Positions 52,885 to 62,144 of a stretch of 64,000 nt of DNA are shown here, piece after piece. The DNA is taken from the NCBI GenBank assembly GCA_027077795.1, contig JALWTT010000006.1, positions 248,001-312,000 of the forward strand, in the 5' to 3' direction. Each line of letters starts with the position of its first letter. The first letter of the stretch is position 1. Position numbers and translations under genes: made by a program. The notes under the pieces were generated by a model. That model saw only the letters and a program-made list of their open reading frames with translations. It was not told the origin of the DNA and searched no databases. Source of the DNA: Thermotogaceae bacterium. Its GTDB lineage: Bacteria > Thermotogota > Thermotogae > Thermotogales > Thermotogaceae.

Positions 52885-54189
52885 TTAGCGGATCACCTCG
52901 TGGATCATCGGCATCTTCATGACTTTTTCATCGCTGATTTCATAAGCACTGGCTACTTTCTCCATTGCTTCTTCTAGCTTTGAGTTTTCCGAGTAGTACA
53001 ATATCGCCAAGGGTTCACCGTTTTCCACTTCGTCTCCCACCTTCTTCAGCACCTCTATTCCAACCGAGTGATCTATGTTTTCACCTTTTTTTGTTCTTCC
53101 AGCACCGAGGAGAATGGATGCCACCCCTATATCTTCCGTGTTTACACTCTTGATGAACCCCTTTTTCTTGGATTTGACTTCTATGGTTTCTGCGGATATT
53201 GGAAGGACTTCTCTTGGATTTTCTACAACCCTTTCATCTCCTCCCTGTGCCTTCACCAGATCTGCAAATTTCTGCAAAGCTTTCCCATTTTTGATATTTT
53301 CCAATAGCTGCCTTTTAGCTTCTTTCCTGTCCATCCTCCCGGAAAGTTCCACCATGTAGGAAGAAAGCTCCAGACAGAGTTCAAAAAATTTTTCGTTGTA
53401 GTTTCCTTTAAGAGTCTCTATGGCTTCTAGAACTTCTAGGGAATTTCCCACAAATCTTCCAAGTGGTTCATCCATGTTGGTCACCAGAGCTACCGTCTCT
53501 TTGCCGTGGGCTTTTCCTATGCTCACCATGGCTTTTGCGAGTTTCACCGCATCTTCCACTGTCTTCATGAATGCACCACTTCCAGCTTTTACATCCAAAA
53601 CGAAGGCATCCGCGCCTCCAGCTAACTTTTTACTCATAATGCTGGCTGATATCAGCGATATTTCATCCACCGTTGCCGTTGTATCCCTCAGGGCATACAT
53701 CTTTTTATCAGCCGGCGCCAAATTCGCTGTCTGACCAACTATGGCTATTCCATACCTCTTAACGTTGCTCTTGAACTCTTCGAGGGTAAGGGATGTTTTG
53801 AACCCTGGAATTGATTCTAGCTTGTCTATGGTTCCCCCGGTGTGTCCCAGCGCTCTTCCAGACATCTTGGCTATTGGAATACCGAGTGATGCAACCATAG
53901 GAGCCACAACGAGAGTTGTCTTGTCTCCAACTCCACCACTGGAGTGCTTGTCAACGATCTTTTCCCCTATGTCCGAGAGATCTATCATGTCCCCTGATCT
54001 GGCCATTATTTCCGTCAGTGAAGCCCTCTCCTCGTCATCCAGGTGTTGAAAGAATATCGCCATGAGAAACGCCGCCATTTGGTAATCTGGAATTTCACCT
54101 TTCACGTATCCCATTACCATGAATTCCATTTCCTCTTTGGTTAATTTATTCCCATCTCTCTTCTTCTTTATCACTTCATAAGGAATCAC
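52885..54189 (-). CDS. pdp: Pyrimidine-nucleoside phosphorylase
   Basis: Cleaves uridine, thymidine or deoxyuridine with phosphate to base and (deoxy)ribose 1-phosphate. The diagnostic DKHSSGGVGDKTTL (about 80-93), AKMSGRALGHTGGTIDKLESI and KKLAGGADAFVLDVKAGSGAFM motifs are present. It is 434 residues long. GTG 54189 follows GGAGGGAGAAA and gives the normal VIPYEVIKKKRDG N-terminus; the frame is open 27 bp further upstream. It overlaps the response-regulator gene by 14 bp. Its product is the substrate of the phosphopentomutase at 23280-24455. Confidence 0.94.
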   Translation of the reverse strand: MIPYEVIKKKRDGNKLTKEEMEFMVMGYVKGEIPDYQMAAFLMAIFFQHLDDEERASLTEIMARSGDMIDLSDIGEKIVDKHSSGGVGDKTTLVVAPMVASLGIPIAKMSGRALGHTGGTIDKLESIPGFKTSLTLEEFKSNVKRYGIAIVGQTANLAPADKKMYALRDTTATVDEISLISASIMSKKLAGGADAFVLDVKAGSGAFMKTVEDAVKLAKAMVSIGKAHGKETVALVTNMDEPLGRFVGNSLEVLEAIETLKGNYNEKFFELCLELSSYMVELSGRMDRKEAKRQLLENIKNGKALQKFADLVKAQGGDERVVENPREVLPISAETIEVKSKKKGFIKSVNTEDIGVASILLGAGRTKKGENIDHSVGIEVLKKVGDEVENGEPLAILYYSENSKLEEAMEKVASAYEISDEKVMKMPMIHEVIR

Positions 54190-54895
54190 TTTCTCCCTCC
54201 TTTTCTGGGTCAACAAATTTATAACCCTTGCCTCTCACTGTGACTATGTATTTGGGTTTCGATGGATTCTCCTCTATCTTAGTCCTGAGTCTTCTTATGT
54301 GAACATCGACGGTTCGTGTATCCACAAAATAATCATATCCCCATAATCTGTCAAGCAAAGTCTCTCTGGAGAAAACCTTTCCTTTGTTCTCCGCTAGAAA
54401 GCATAGCAAGTCGAACTCGAGTGGTGTCAGATGTATTGACCTCCCATTTTTTCTCACCTCGTAGCTCTCCTTATCTATCTCCAGGTTTCCAAACGAGATC
54501 TTGGGAGGTTTGTTTTCCTCCTTTTTCGTGTCCCACTCGATCCTTCTGAATATCGCCTTGATCTTAGATGCAAGTTCTTTTGTATTGAAAGGCCTCACGA
54601 TATAATCATCCGCTCCCATTTCCAGAACTATTATTCTGTCTATCTCGTTCCCCTTTCCAACGAATACCACCGGAACCGTTTCATGTTGCTTCATGGTTCT
54701 TATCCTCCTGAGGAGATCTCTCGCCCCAGTGCCGTCATCGATCAATATGAGGTCGAAGCTCTCCTTTCTCAGAGCCTCGACAGCCTCTCTCTGTGAGAAA
54801 GTCGATACAACGTCAAACGCTTCTGATTTCAAAGCGCTGGTTATCATGCTGTTCATCTCTTTATCATCTTCCACAACGAGGATTTTCTGATTCAA
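54176..54895 (-). CDS. OmpR-family regulator with an atypical receiver
   Basis: A 239-residue two-domain regulator. The receiver (1-120) keeps the acidic pair D10/D11 and a phosphoacceptor position D53, but the loop after D53 is about three residues short, the conserved Thr/Ser is replaced by Gly (about residue 80), and the invariant Lys is Arg101 (YIVRPF). The C-terminal winged helix (about 130-232) is a normal PhoB/OmpR type with TPLEFDLLCFLAENKGKVFS and DVHIRRLRTKIE. TTG 54895 follows GGAGGGGATTC. No histidine kinase is adjacent, so it may work without classical phosphorylation. Confidence 0.88.
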   Translation of the reverse strand: MNQKILVVEDDKEMNSMITSALKSEAFDVVSTFSQREAVEALRKESFDLILIDDGTGARDLLRRIRTMKQHETVPVVFVGKGNEIDRIIVLEMGADDYIVRPFNTKELASKIKAIFRRIEWDTKKEENKPPKISFGNLEIDKESYEVRKNGRSIHLTPLEFDLLCFLAENKGKVFSRETLLDRLWGYDYFVDTRTVDVHIRRLRTKIEENPSKPKYIVTVRGKGYKFVDPEKEGESDSL

Positions 54896-54914
54896 ATCGA
54901 ATCCCCTCCTGGAA

Positions 54915-55958
54915 TTATTTAAGGGCTCTCTCGATGTTCCTACTCCTGATCCTGAGCTGACCGCAAGCAGCGTCTATGTCTGTTCCCTTTTCTTTCCTTA
55001 TTTCGACTTCCAACCCATTCTTCTCTAAAATTCTTTTGAAAGCTTCTATCCGCTTCTTAGATGGTCTTTGAAAATCCCCAACAACTGGATTGACCGGGAT
55101 AAGATTGACAAATACCCTGAGCCCTCTCAAAACCTGAACGAGTTTTTCAGCATCTGAATCAAAGTCGTTGATCCCCCTTATCATTATATACTCTATAGAC
55201 ACTCTACTGCCCGTTATTTTTTGGTACTCTTTTGCAGCCTGGATGACTTCTTCGATGGGGTATCTAACATTTATCGGAACAAGAAAATCTCTTTTGTGAT
55301 TATAAGATGCATGGAGGGAAATCGCCAGCCTTGCTTTCATTCCATCCTTTGCAAAAGAGATGATTTTTTCTGGTATCCCAACAGTTGAAACAGTGATGTG
55401 CCTTATTCCCACGCCAAGCATCTTCGGATGGTTGAGTATCTTCATACTCTTTATGACGTTCTTGTAGTTCAAAAAAGGCTCTCCCATTCCCATGTAAACT
55501 ATGTTTCCTATCTTCAACTTGGAATCCTTCTCCATGTGGATTATCTGACTCACGATTTCGCCAGTCGACAGATTTCTGACAAATCCACTTAAACCAGTTG
55601 CACAGAATCTGCAACCAACAGGACATCCAACTTGTGTGGATATGCAAGCCGTAACTCTGTTGGGATAGAATATGAGGACAGACTCTATTGTATTCCCATC
55701 CTGGAGCTTCCAAAGATACTTCGTCGTTCCGTCAATTTTCGAAACTTGCTTGCCGAGCATCTCCAACCTGTCCAAGGTGTAGCTTTCCGAGAGTTTTTTT
55801 CTTTGCTCCTTGGAAAGGTTGGTCATCTCCGAAAAATCGAGTACGTGCTTATCGTACACCCAACTTGCTATCTGGTCTGCTCTGTACCTCTCCCATCCCA
55901 GAGTTTCCACAATTTCACTTTTTAATTCCTCGTAGTCCATACCTGTAATGCTCTTCAA
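54915..55958 (-). CDS. rlmN: Dual-specificity RNA methyltransferase RlmN
   Basis: A radical SAM enzyme that makes m2A2503 in 23S rRNA and m2A37 in some tRNAs, 347 residues. The [4Fe-4S] motif is CPVGCRFCATG (about residues 113-123). The resolving and acceptor Cys pair includes the C-terminal AACGQLR. MGMGEPFLNYKNV is family-typical. TTG 55958 follows GGAGGTGAT; an ATG 21 nt upstream precedes the Shine-Dalgarno. Confidence 0.95.
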   Translation of the reverse strand: MKSITGMDYEELKSEIVETLGWERYRADQIASWVYDKHVLDFSEMTNLSKEQRKKLSESYTLDRLEMLGKQVSKIDGTTKYLWKLQDGNTIESVLIFYPNRVTACISTQVGCPVGCRFCATGLSGFVRNLSTGEIVSQIIHMEKDSKLKIGNIVYMGMGEPFLNYKNVIKSMKILNHPKMLGVGIRHITVSTVGIPEKIISFAKDGMKARLAISLHASYNHKRDFLVPINVRYPIEEVIQAAKEYQKITGSRVSIEYIMIRGINDFDSDAEKLVQVLRGLRVFVNLIPVNPVVGDFQRPSKKRIEAFKRILEKNGLEVEIRKEKGTDIDAACGQLRIRSRNIERALK

Positions 55959-55978
55959 CGAGTCATCACCTCCGAGCA

Positions 55979-55987
55979 TTTATAACA
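55979..55987 (-). promoter_or_regulatory. Extended -10 of rlmN
   Basis: TGTTATAAA on the minus strand, TGn plus five of six -10 bases. The transcript would start about 14 nt before the TTG, close to the Shine-Dalgarno. Confidence 0.45.
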
Positions 55988-56010
55988 CACGGGCGGATTT
56001 GATAAAAGAT

Positions 56011-56625
56011 TTAGTAACAAGGTACTTGAAAAATCACGAGATCCTCAATTCTGATGGCGGTTAGTTTTCCCCCATACACGCAGCCTGTATCTATACCGAT
56101 TTTATCGCTCGTTATCAGAGGTTTTTCCAACGGGGTATGTCCAAACACCACCACTTTTCCGGGTAAAGGATTCACAGAATATATGAATTCATCCCTTATC
56201 CATAGAATATCAAATTCATCCTGTTTCTCAAATGGAATACCAGGCCTAATTCCGCCATGAACCATGAGAAATCTGCCCTTCTCGTGGTAAAGCTTTAAGG
56301 ATTCAAAAAAATTCCCGTATTTTCTGATACTTTCCATACTGCCAAAACTTCTAACAGTCGCGGTGGCCCCGTTGAATTGCCAGGTGAGACAGTCGCCTTT
56401 GTTTAGACATCTGAGCATCATGTCCTCATGGTTGCCCTTTATGAACACGGTTTTATAACTTTTGGAAAGTGAAATCAAAAAATCCACGACTTCCTTTGAA
56501 GCTGGCCCCCTGTCTATGTAGTCCCCTAAAAACACCATCTCATCATTTTCACTCAAGGGGAGCTTTTTTATCAGCTCAGCAAGCGGCCTGTACATTCCAT
56601 GGATATCCCCGACAACATATGTCAT
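56011..56625 (-). CDS. PPP-type serine/threonine phosphatase
   Basis: A 204-residue metallophosphoesterase of the PrpA/ApaH-like group. The motifs GDIHGMYRPLAEL (residues 7-19), GDYIDRGPASKEV, GNHEDMML, and MVHGGIRPG provide the two-metal site in the usual order; a later FGHTPLEKP supplies another His. Substrates are probably phosphoproteins or dinucleoside polyphosphates. ATG 56625 follows AGGTGATAGC. Confidence 0.88.
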   Translation of the reverse strand: MTYVVGDIHGMYRPLAELIKKLPLSENDEMVFLGDYIDRGPASKEVVDFLISLSKSYKTVFIKGNHEDMMLRCLNKGDCLTWQFNGATATVRSFGSMESIRKYGNFFESLKLYHEKGRFLMVHGGIRPGIPFEKQDEFDILWIRDEFIYSVNPLPGKVVVFGHTPLEKPLITSDKIGIDTGCVYGGKLTAIRIEDLVIFQVPCY

Positions 56626-56629
56626 GCTA

Positions 56630-57265
56630 TCACCTGTAGAGGGTGAATTTCCAGAGATATGAAATGACGATGCCCAGCACCGGGCTCATCCACCAAACGG
56701 GGTTGCGTCTCCTGAATCTAAGGAGACGGTAGAGAAAACCAAGTGCAAGTGATAGATAGGCAAATTCCACTTTTCCAGCTAGCAGAAATATGAAGAAGGC
56801 CAGTCTCTCGGATATTCCCTCTATGTCTGACATACTTTCAGGCCCTGGGTAGAAATTTCGGAACAGGTAAGTAACTCCGGTGGAAACAATGGACATTCCC
56901 ATCAGGTAGTAGACAAATTCTGATGAGAGAAAAGAGCTTGAGAATTCCCTTGAAACCAACCAATTGGCTAAAATTGCGCCTGAAAGAAGAATCAGTTCCA
57001 GGAGATCTATTTCTCTTCTCTTCCCCTTTTCGTATAACTTCACCCTTTGATAGTCCCCCCAAATGTGAAAAGCCACGAGAGTCGCTAGAACAACCAAACC
57101 TCTTGTGTTGTGCAGAAGTGTGTCAAATGTGAACGCCAGTATTGCAAAGATGGACCACAACATATGTCCAAAAAGTCTTGCCCCTCTGTATTTCCTTATC
57201 TTGTAGTTGTTGGTAAAGGAGTGGTCCGCAACTACGTGTCCCAGTACTAGGTGCATGTTTATCAA
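56630..57265 (-). CDS. DUF3307-like membrane protein
   Basis: A 211-residue polytopic protein with about six or seven hydrophobic segments. The N-terminal LGHVVADHSFTNNYKIRKYRGARLFGHMLWS resembles DUF3307, with spaced His/Asp residues near the membrane that could bind a metal. Function unknown. It begins at TTG 57265, overlapping the RND gene by 4 bp, and follows a strong Shine-Dalgarno GGAGGG. Confidence 0.65.
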   Translation of the reverse strand: MINMHLVLGHVVADHSFTNNYKIRKYRGARLFGHMLWSIFAILAFTFDTLLHNTRGLVVLATLVAFHIWGDYQRVKLYEKGKRREIDLLELILLSGAILANWLVSREFSSSFLSSEFVYYLMGMSIVSTGVTYLFRNFYPGPESMSDIEGISERLAFFIFLLAGKVEFAYLSLALGFLYRLLRFRRRNPVWWMSPVLGIVISYLWKFTLYR

Positions 57266-59595
57266 GGTTCATCCCTCCTTTTACTGATCATCGGCAGAAA
57301 CACAAAGATAGTCAACAGAAAACTCATTACCAGGGCTGTAGCTACTGAGATGCCAAATTCTCTTAGAAGTCTACCTCTTGAAAAGGCCAAACTTCCGAAA
57401 GCTATTGCAGTGGTCAGGATTGATACTGAGACTGCCTTTTCTGTCTTTATCAGACTTTCTCTGGGGTGTCCCATCATGTGATTAATGTGTATCATACCAT
57501 CCACGCCTATTCCAAACATCACCGGTATGACAAGTAGGGTCATGAAAGAAGCCCGTATTCCCATGAAGTACAGTATTCCAAATGTTGACACGGTGAACAG
57601 GGTTATGACAAATCCCATCTTCAATGTAGTACTGAGTGAAAATGTGCTGAGCAAGATTATGGAGATTATCATAATTCCTATGAAAATTATGACCTTCGAT
57701 ATCACGTTTCTCATGTCTCCCATGAGTTTGTAAAGGAGAGCTGGGTACCCGAGAAATTCGTATCCTTTGAAGTTTTTTTCAAGGTAATCGTAGACCCTCT
57801 TCAGGTTGTTGTTTGAGTACAGATCTACACCGGATTTCGCATATGCCAAAAAGTAGAGCGTGTTTCTGAACTTTATGAAAAACATCGGTAAGTCTTTTTT
57901 CATCTCGTTTATTATCATGCTGAAGTTGTTTGCCTCTTTGACTAACTTCAGCATTTCCAAGGTTTGTTTGTAAATTCCAATTCTCCTTAGGATGGTTATT
58001 AGGAAAGGATTTCTGACGACTTCACTTAAGGGGCTGTAATATTTCGAAACTTCCTTCGCAGATTTCTCGGAAAATCCCTCTAAAACTGTTGTTAAGGATG
58101 TCACGGACGATATGTAAGGACTGCTTTTAAGCTTCTCAGTGAGCTTTTCCAGATTGTTGAAGTTCCTTGTGCCCAGGGCTATTTCACCAACCCCAAACCC
58201 TGGAAATTCTTTTTCGAGAAACCCCCAGGTTCTGTAAGACTCGGAATTCGTCGGTACAAGTCCGGGTGGTGTGTACCAAAAATTGCTTATGTTTAGATAA
58301 CCGAAATAGCTCAAGATCAGGGATACAACTAAAAAACCAACAAAAGCGGGCCTTTTCTTCCTCATGAAATCTAGAAATCGAATACTCAGATCGTACAGTT
58401 TGAATTCGTGTACCCTCCCATGTTTCATCAGAAGGAGTGAGGGAAGAAATATGTACATAACGATAAAGTACACAGCAATTCCCATTGAAGCCATTGCCCC
58501 CATTTGTTCAAACGCTGGAGATTTACTCATCAGCATGGTTAGGAAAGCGCTCACAGTGGTCAGAGCTGAGAAGAAGGAAGGTTTCAAGGTCTCTTTCATG
58601 GCTCCCTTGAGGGCTTTCACGGATTCCGTTCCCTTCAACAAAAAATGATTGAACTTAGTCATTATGTGAACCCCAAAATCTATACCGAGACCTAATATCA
58701 TGGCATTTATGAAAGAAGTGATTATGTTTATCTCTTTGAAAACCAGAAAGAACATCCCCATTGAGATCGACATAGCTATGACCATGGATATGAACAGATA
58801 GGCTACACCGCTCATGTTCCCGAGTGTTATGTAAAGAAGGAATGATATGGCAATCAGGGAAAAAATCGTGGTAAACACGAAATCTCGTTTAACAGCCTTC
58901 GTGGACTCGTACGTAACCATAGGGGATCCTGTGAAATCTATCTCTTGACCAGCTTCTTTTTCAATTCTGTCGGATATCGATTTCAAAGTCTCAACAGCTT
59001 GGGATGTTACGTTGACGTCGGTGATATCAATCCTCAATGCAAAATTCATCACGATCGCATTTTTGTCTGGAGATACAAGGATGTACTCGTTGAAACCACT
59101 CCTCTTTTCGTAGTTTTCAACGTACCTGGTGATTTTCCCGAGAGCGATCCCAACATCCTTCCACATTCTGAAATCAGTCGGACTCATGCTGGAAAAACCA
59201 TTTTTGATGGCGTTTATCAGTGGGGATATCTCCCCAGCGTTTCCTGAAAAAACGCCGTATTTTATAAAGAGTTCTGGATTGTCAAACCTCATGACCTTTT
59301 TCACATACCCTGTCTTTATAAACTCATTCATGAGTTTTTTCAGGGTCTCCTTACCTTTTTCAAGCTTCCCGCCTGTGTGAAGAACAACAGTCAATATGTT
59401 GTTCGAAGACTTCTCGGTTAAGAATTGAATCAACTTTCTGTAACTTGGGGAGTTTTTGGACACCAATCCCGTTAAATCCGGGTTCACTTTCATGTACGTG
59501 AACCCCAGAAATCCCATTGCCGCAGCGATGATTGTGAACAGGATTATATTGAATCTCATCTTGCTATGTATGAAATCAACAAATCTCTCAACCAC
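57262..59595 (-). CDS. RND/MMPL-superfamily exporter
   Basis: A 777-residue proton-driven exporter with two similar halves: TM1 (about 12-32), a large extracytoplasmic loop, a five-helix block with GLGIDFGVHIMTKFNHF, then the same order again with GIGVDGMIHINHMMG. The Asp of GxxxDF/GxxxDG lies in the proton-relay helix. Size and arrangement match the predicted-exporter/HpnN-like branch, which moves lipids in some bacteria. GTG 59595 follows GGGGG by 8 nt; TTG 59610 is also open. It overlaps the upstream unknown gene by 40 bp. Confidence 0.9.
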   Translation of the reverse strand: MVERFVDFIHSKMRFNIILFTIIAAAMGFLGFTYMKVNPDLTGLVSKNSPSYRKLIQFLTEKSSNNILTVVLHTGGKLEKGKETLKKLMNEFIKTGYVKKVMRFDNPELFIKYGVFSGNAGEISPLINAIKNGFSSMSPTDFRMWKDVGIALGKITRYVENYEKRSGFNEYILVSPDKNAIVMNFALRIDITDVNVTSQAVETLKSISDRIEKEAGQEIDFTGSPMVTYESTKAVKRDFVFTTIFSLIAISFLLYITLGNMSGVAYLFISMVIAMSISMGMFFLVFKEINIITSFINAMILGLGIDFGVHIMTKFNHFLLKGTESVKALKGAMKETLKPSFFSALTTVSAFLTMLMSKSPAFEQMGAMASMGIAVYFIVMYIFLPSLLLMKHGRVHEFKLYDLSIRFLDFMRKKRPAFVGFLVVSLILSYFGYLNISNFWYTPPGLVPTNSESYRTWGFLEKEFPGFGVGEIALGTRNFNNLEKLTEKLKSSPYISSVTSLTTVLEGFSEKSAKEVSKYYSPLSEVVRNPFLITILRRIGIYKQTLEMLKLVKEANNFSMIINEMKKDLPMFFIKFRNTLYFLAYAKSGVDLYSNNNLKRVYDYLEKNFKGYEFLGYPALLYKLMGDMRNVISKVIIFIGIMIISIILLSTFSLSTTLKMGFVITLFTVSTFGILYFMGIRASFMTLLVIPVMFGIGVDGMIHINHMMGHPRESLIKTEKAVSVSILTTAIAFGSLAFSRGRLLREFGISVATALVMSFLLTIFVFLPMISKRRDEP

Positions 59596-59966
59596 TCTTT
59601 CAGCCCCCAAAATGCGAAGAAAGTTGCAACGGATCTCAGTATGAACACCACAAGCGAGAAATCCTTGAAGACCGAATATTCAACGAGAACCGTTGTCAGA
59701 AAGATGATCAAAATTCCTACTCCGATGTTTCCAATTATTCCAAACGATAAGTTCATGGTAACCGGTAAAAAAACCCATGGTAAAAAGACTAGCATGAACT
59801 TCTCTCTCTTTCCACTGAGTGTGGATAACCCAAACATGTAGAAATTAATCATTATTACGCAGAAAGTGGATAGTCTTGGATCTAGATGGGCTCCCATACT
59901 CGCAAACATCACTAAATTTGTCCCTGCTACTACAGTTGGAATGGTGTAATAGCTCCAACCATTCAT
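59556..59966 (-). CDS. Unknown four-helix membrane protein
   Basis: A 136-residue protein of unknown family with about four hydrophobic segments. It is rich in Phe, Ile and Val. The ATGA overlap with the gene upstream and the 40-bp overlap with the RND exporter downstream argue that it is translated and acts with the exporter. No recognisable motif. Confidence 0.65.
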   Translation of the reverse strand: MNGWSYYTIPTVVAGTNLVMFASMGAHLDPRLSTFCVIMINFYMFGLSTLSGKREKFMLVFLPWVFLPVTMNLSFGIIGNIGVGILIIFLTTVLVEYSVFKDFSLVVFILRSVATFFAFWGLKEWLRDLLISYIAR

Positions 59967-60322
59967 TTCAGAATCACCACTATCCCGAAATTTTTCACCC
60001 TTATTGTCTTGTCATCCGTGAATTCATACTCAACACCGAACTTCGTCATCTTCAGCAAGACCTCATCTTTGTTTGCTTTCTCAACCACGGCCCCGGATTT
60101 TGAGAGAAACCCTCCCATCTTGACCAGCTCGTAGATCATCCTGGTTCTTTCGAAGTCCCCTGCTATGTTTCTGATGACGTTCCAACATGGGTTTGAGATC
60201 TCCACTTTGGGCCTTTCCAGCCTCATTTCTACACTTTCTCTTCCAGGGCTGAAGAGGATCGAAAAGAAGGCCATAAATAGTGCTACAAAGAAGAGCAAAA
60301 GTTCGAATCCATGCTTGGTCAT
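59963..60322 (-). CDS. Unknown membrane-anchored protein
   Basis: A 119-residue protein with one N-terminal hydrophobic segment (about 8-26) and a soluble C-terminal region with mixed strands and helices. The single Cys (about residue 47) lies in an SNPCWNV context. It overlaps the protease gene upstream and the unknown gene downstream by 4 bp each. I do not recognise it. Confidence 0.6.
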   Translation of the reverse strand: MTKHGFELLLFFVALFMAFFSILFSPGRESVEMRLERPKVEISNPCWNVIRNIAGDFERTRMIYELVKMGGFLSKSGAVVEKANKDEVLLKMTKFGVEYEFTDDKTIRVKNFGIVVILK

Positions 60323-61599
60323 TTCCCCTTAAGTAGAACTTCCATTGCCTTTTTTATGTAGGGATCACTGACATCGACTTTTATCGTGTTCTTGGTGTAT
60401 TCGAGAACCTCCTTCTCCTCGGATTCACGTTTCTCCTCCTCCGTCACCTTTACATCCGGTTCTATACCCCTGCCATGTATGTCCTTTCCAGAAGGAGTTA
60501 TGTAATGCGCTGTTGTTAAGTACAGAATCCCACCGTTACTCAACGTGAGGCCACTCTGAACGGATCCCTTTCCAAATGTCTTTTGGCCGACTACAACAGC
60601 TCTCTTGTTGTCCTTCAATGCCCCTATGAGTATCTCGGAACCGGAAGCAGATCCCCTGTTTGCCAAAACCACGACATCGATGTTTTTAGGAACTGTGAAA
60701 TCTTTTCTGAAGACTATTCGTGATCCGTACTTGTTGACCTTCACGATTTCGTTTTCGCTGACCTTGTAAACTTCTTCCTCGCCGGCGTAGTCTCTCACAC
60801 TCACTATGACACCTTTGTTCAAGAAGAGCCCAGCCGTGTCTATGGCCTGATTGAGATATCCTCCAGGGTTATCGCGTAAATCGATTATCAACGCTTGAAC
60901 ACCTTTATCCAGCAAATCTTTCACCACATCTCTAAGTTCCGAGTAGGTTTTGTCCATGAATTTGGTTATCTTTACATAACCTATCTTCGCTCCACCTTGG
61001 TCAATCATACCTTCTCTTACCGCGACTATCGTTATCTTTTCCCTAGTCACTTCAAATGTGAGCAGGTCTTTGACTCCCTTTCTGTAGACTTTCAGAACGA
61101 CCTTCGTACCAGGCTTTCCACGAAGCATTTTGACGGCTCCCATGAATGTCATATCGGACACTGCTTTTCCGTCTATCTCCACTATCCTGTCTCCAGACTT
61201 CAAGCCGGCTCTCCAAGCAGGAGTACCGTACATCGGGGCGACAATTTCTACCGCTTTCATCTCTCCATCCCACGCAACTTCCATCCCGAGACCACCATAT
61301 TCTCCTGACATTTCTATTTCCTCATCCTCTAGCATCTCCGGGCTCACGTAGTGAGTGAACTTATCTGGCAGTCCATTTAGCATGCCATCTATGGCTCGGT
61401 TCACCAACTTTTCGTAATCCACCTTGTCCTTTTCGTAGTAATAGTTATTTATCGCATTCAGGGACTCATAAATGGGAGTGATGTACTTTATGAGCTTGTC
61501 CTCGGAAACTTTCCCAGCGGCGGATAGAGTCCATCCCAATGCCATGGAAATCAATGCGACCACTAAGAATTTGATGAAGTTCTTTCTGTCCTTTTTCAT
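60319..61599 (-). CDS. ctpA: S41-family C-terminal processing protease
   Basis: A 426-residue envelope protease. It has an N-terminal membrane anchor (about 8-27), a PDZ domain (about 110-190), and the S41 domain with the Ser nucleophile in NRGSASGSEIL and the Lys in GQKTFGKGSVQ, which form the Ser-Lys dyad. The DLRDNPGG motif is typical of CtpA/Prc. It cleaves C-terminal tails of exported proteins. It overlaps YfcE upstream and the unknown anchored protein downstream by 4 bp each. Confidence 0.95.
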   Translation of the reverse strand: MKKDRKNFIKFLVVALISMALGWTLSAAGKVSEDKLIKYITPIYESLNAINNYYYEKDKVDYEKLVNRAIDGMLNGLPDKFTHYVSPEMLEDEEIEMSGEYGGLGMEVAWDGEMKAVEIVAPMYGTPAWRAGLKSGDRIVEIDGKAVSDMTFMGAVKMLRGKPGTKVVLKVYRKGVKDLLTFEVTREKITIVAVREGMIDQGGAKIGYVKITKFMDKTYSELRDVVKDLLDKGVQALIIDLRDNPGGYLNQAIDTAGLFLNKGVIVSVRDYAGEEEVYKVSENEIVKVNKYGSRIVFRKDFTVPKNIDVVVLANRGSASGSEILIGALKDNKRAVVVGQKTFGKGSVQSGLTLSNGGILYLTTAHYITPSGKDIHGRGIEPDVKVTEEEKRESEEKEVLEYTKNTIKVDVSDPYIKKAMEVLLKGK

Positions 61600-62144
61600 T
61601 TTCTGAACACCTCCTCCATTAACTTTAAGCCGTTGAGGTCGAGTATCTCCACCCTCAGGGTATCGGAGAAATCCAAGATAGCAAAACTCGGTGGAAATCC
61701 ACCTTTTGGAAGGCTGGGACTTCCGGGATTTATCACGATAACCTCATCATGTTTTTCGATTTTTGGTATGTGAGTGTGACCTCGAAGTAGAACATCGACG
61801 TTGTGACCTTTGGCAATAGCTCTCTCATCTTCTAAGTCTTCTCCGTGTGTCATCAGAACTTTCCAGTTTCCGAAGGTCTCTTCGGCTATCTCTGGGATCT
61901 CTGGAAGGCCCAGCACCATCGCATCTACATCTGCATCACAATTTCCCCTAACGAAATCTATTCGGTAATTCTTTAGCTCTTCAGCCAGCGATTTTGGATC
62001 GTATCCATCCGGCAATGGATTCCTAGGCCCATGGTAAAGGATATCTCCCAGATGTAAAAACAAGTGATCCCTTCCGACGAGATTCACGATACTTCTCCAC
62101 GCCGTGATAGATCCGTGCGTGTCGGAGACAACCACGACTTTCAT
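61596..62144 (-). CDS. YfcE/MJ0936-type metallophosphodiesterase
   Basis: A 182-residue metallophosphoesterase. The motifs VVSDTHGS, LHLGDILYHG, VRGNCDAD, MTHGED, and LRGHTHIP form the complete two-metal site. The YfcE family cleaves model phosphodiesters in vitro; the physiological substrate is unknown. The start overlaps the thioesterase stop by 4 bp. Confidence 0.9.
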   Translation of the reverse strand: MKVVVVSDTHGSITAWRSIVNLVGRDHLFLHLGDILYHGPRNPLPDGYDPKSLAEELKNYRIDFVRGNCDADVDAMVLGLPEIPEIAEETFGNWKVLMTHGEDLEDERAIAKGHNVDVLLRGHTHIPKIEKHDEVIVINPGSPSLPKGGFPPSFAILDFSDTLRVEILDLNGLKLMEEVFRK

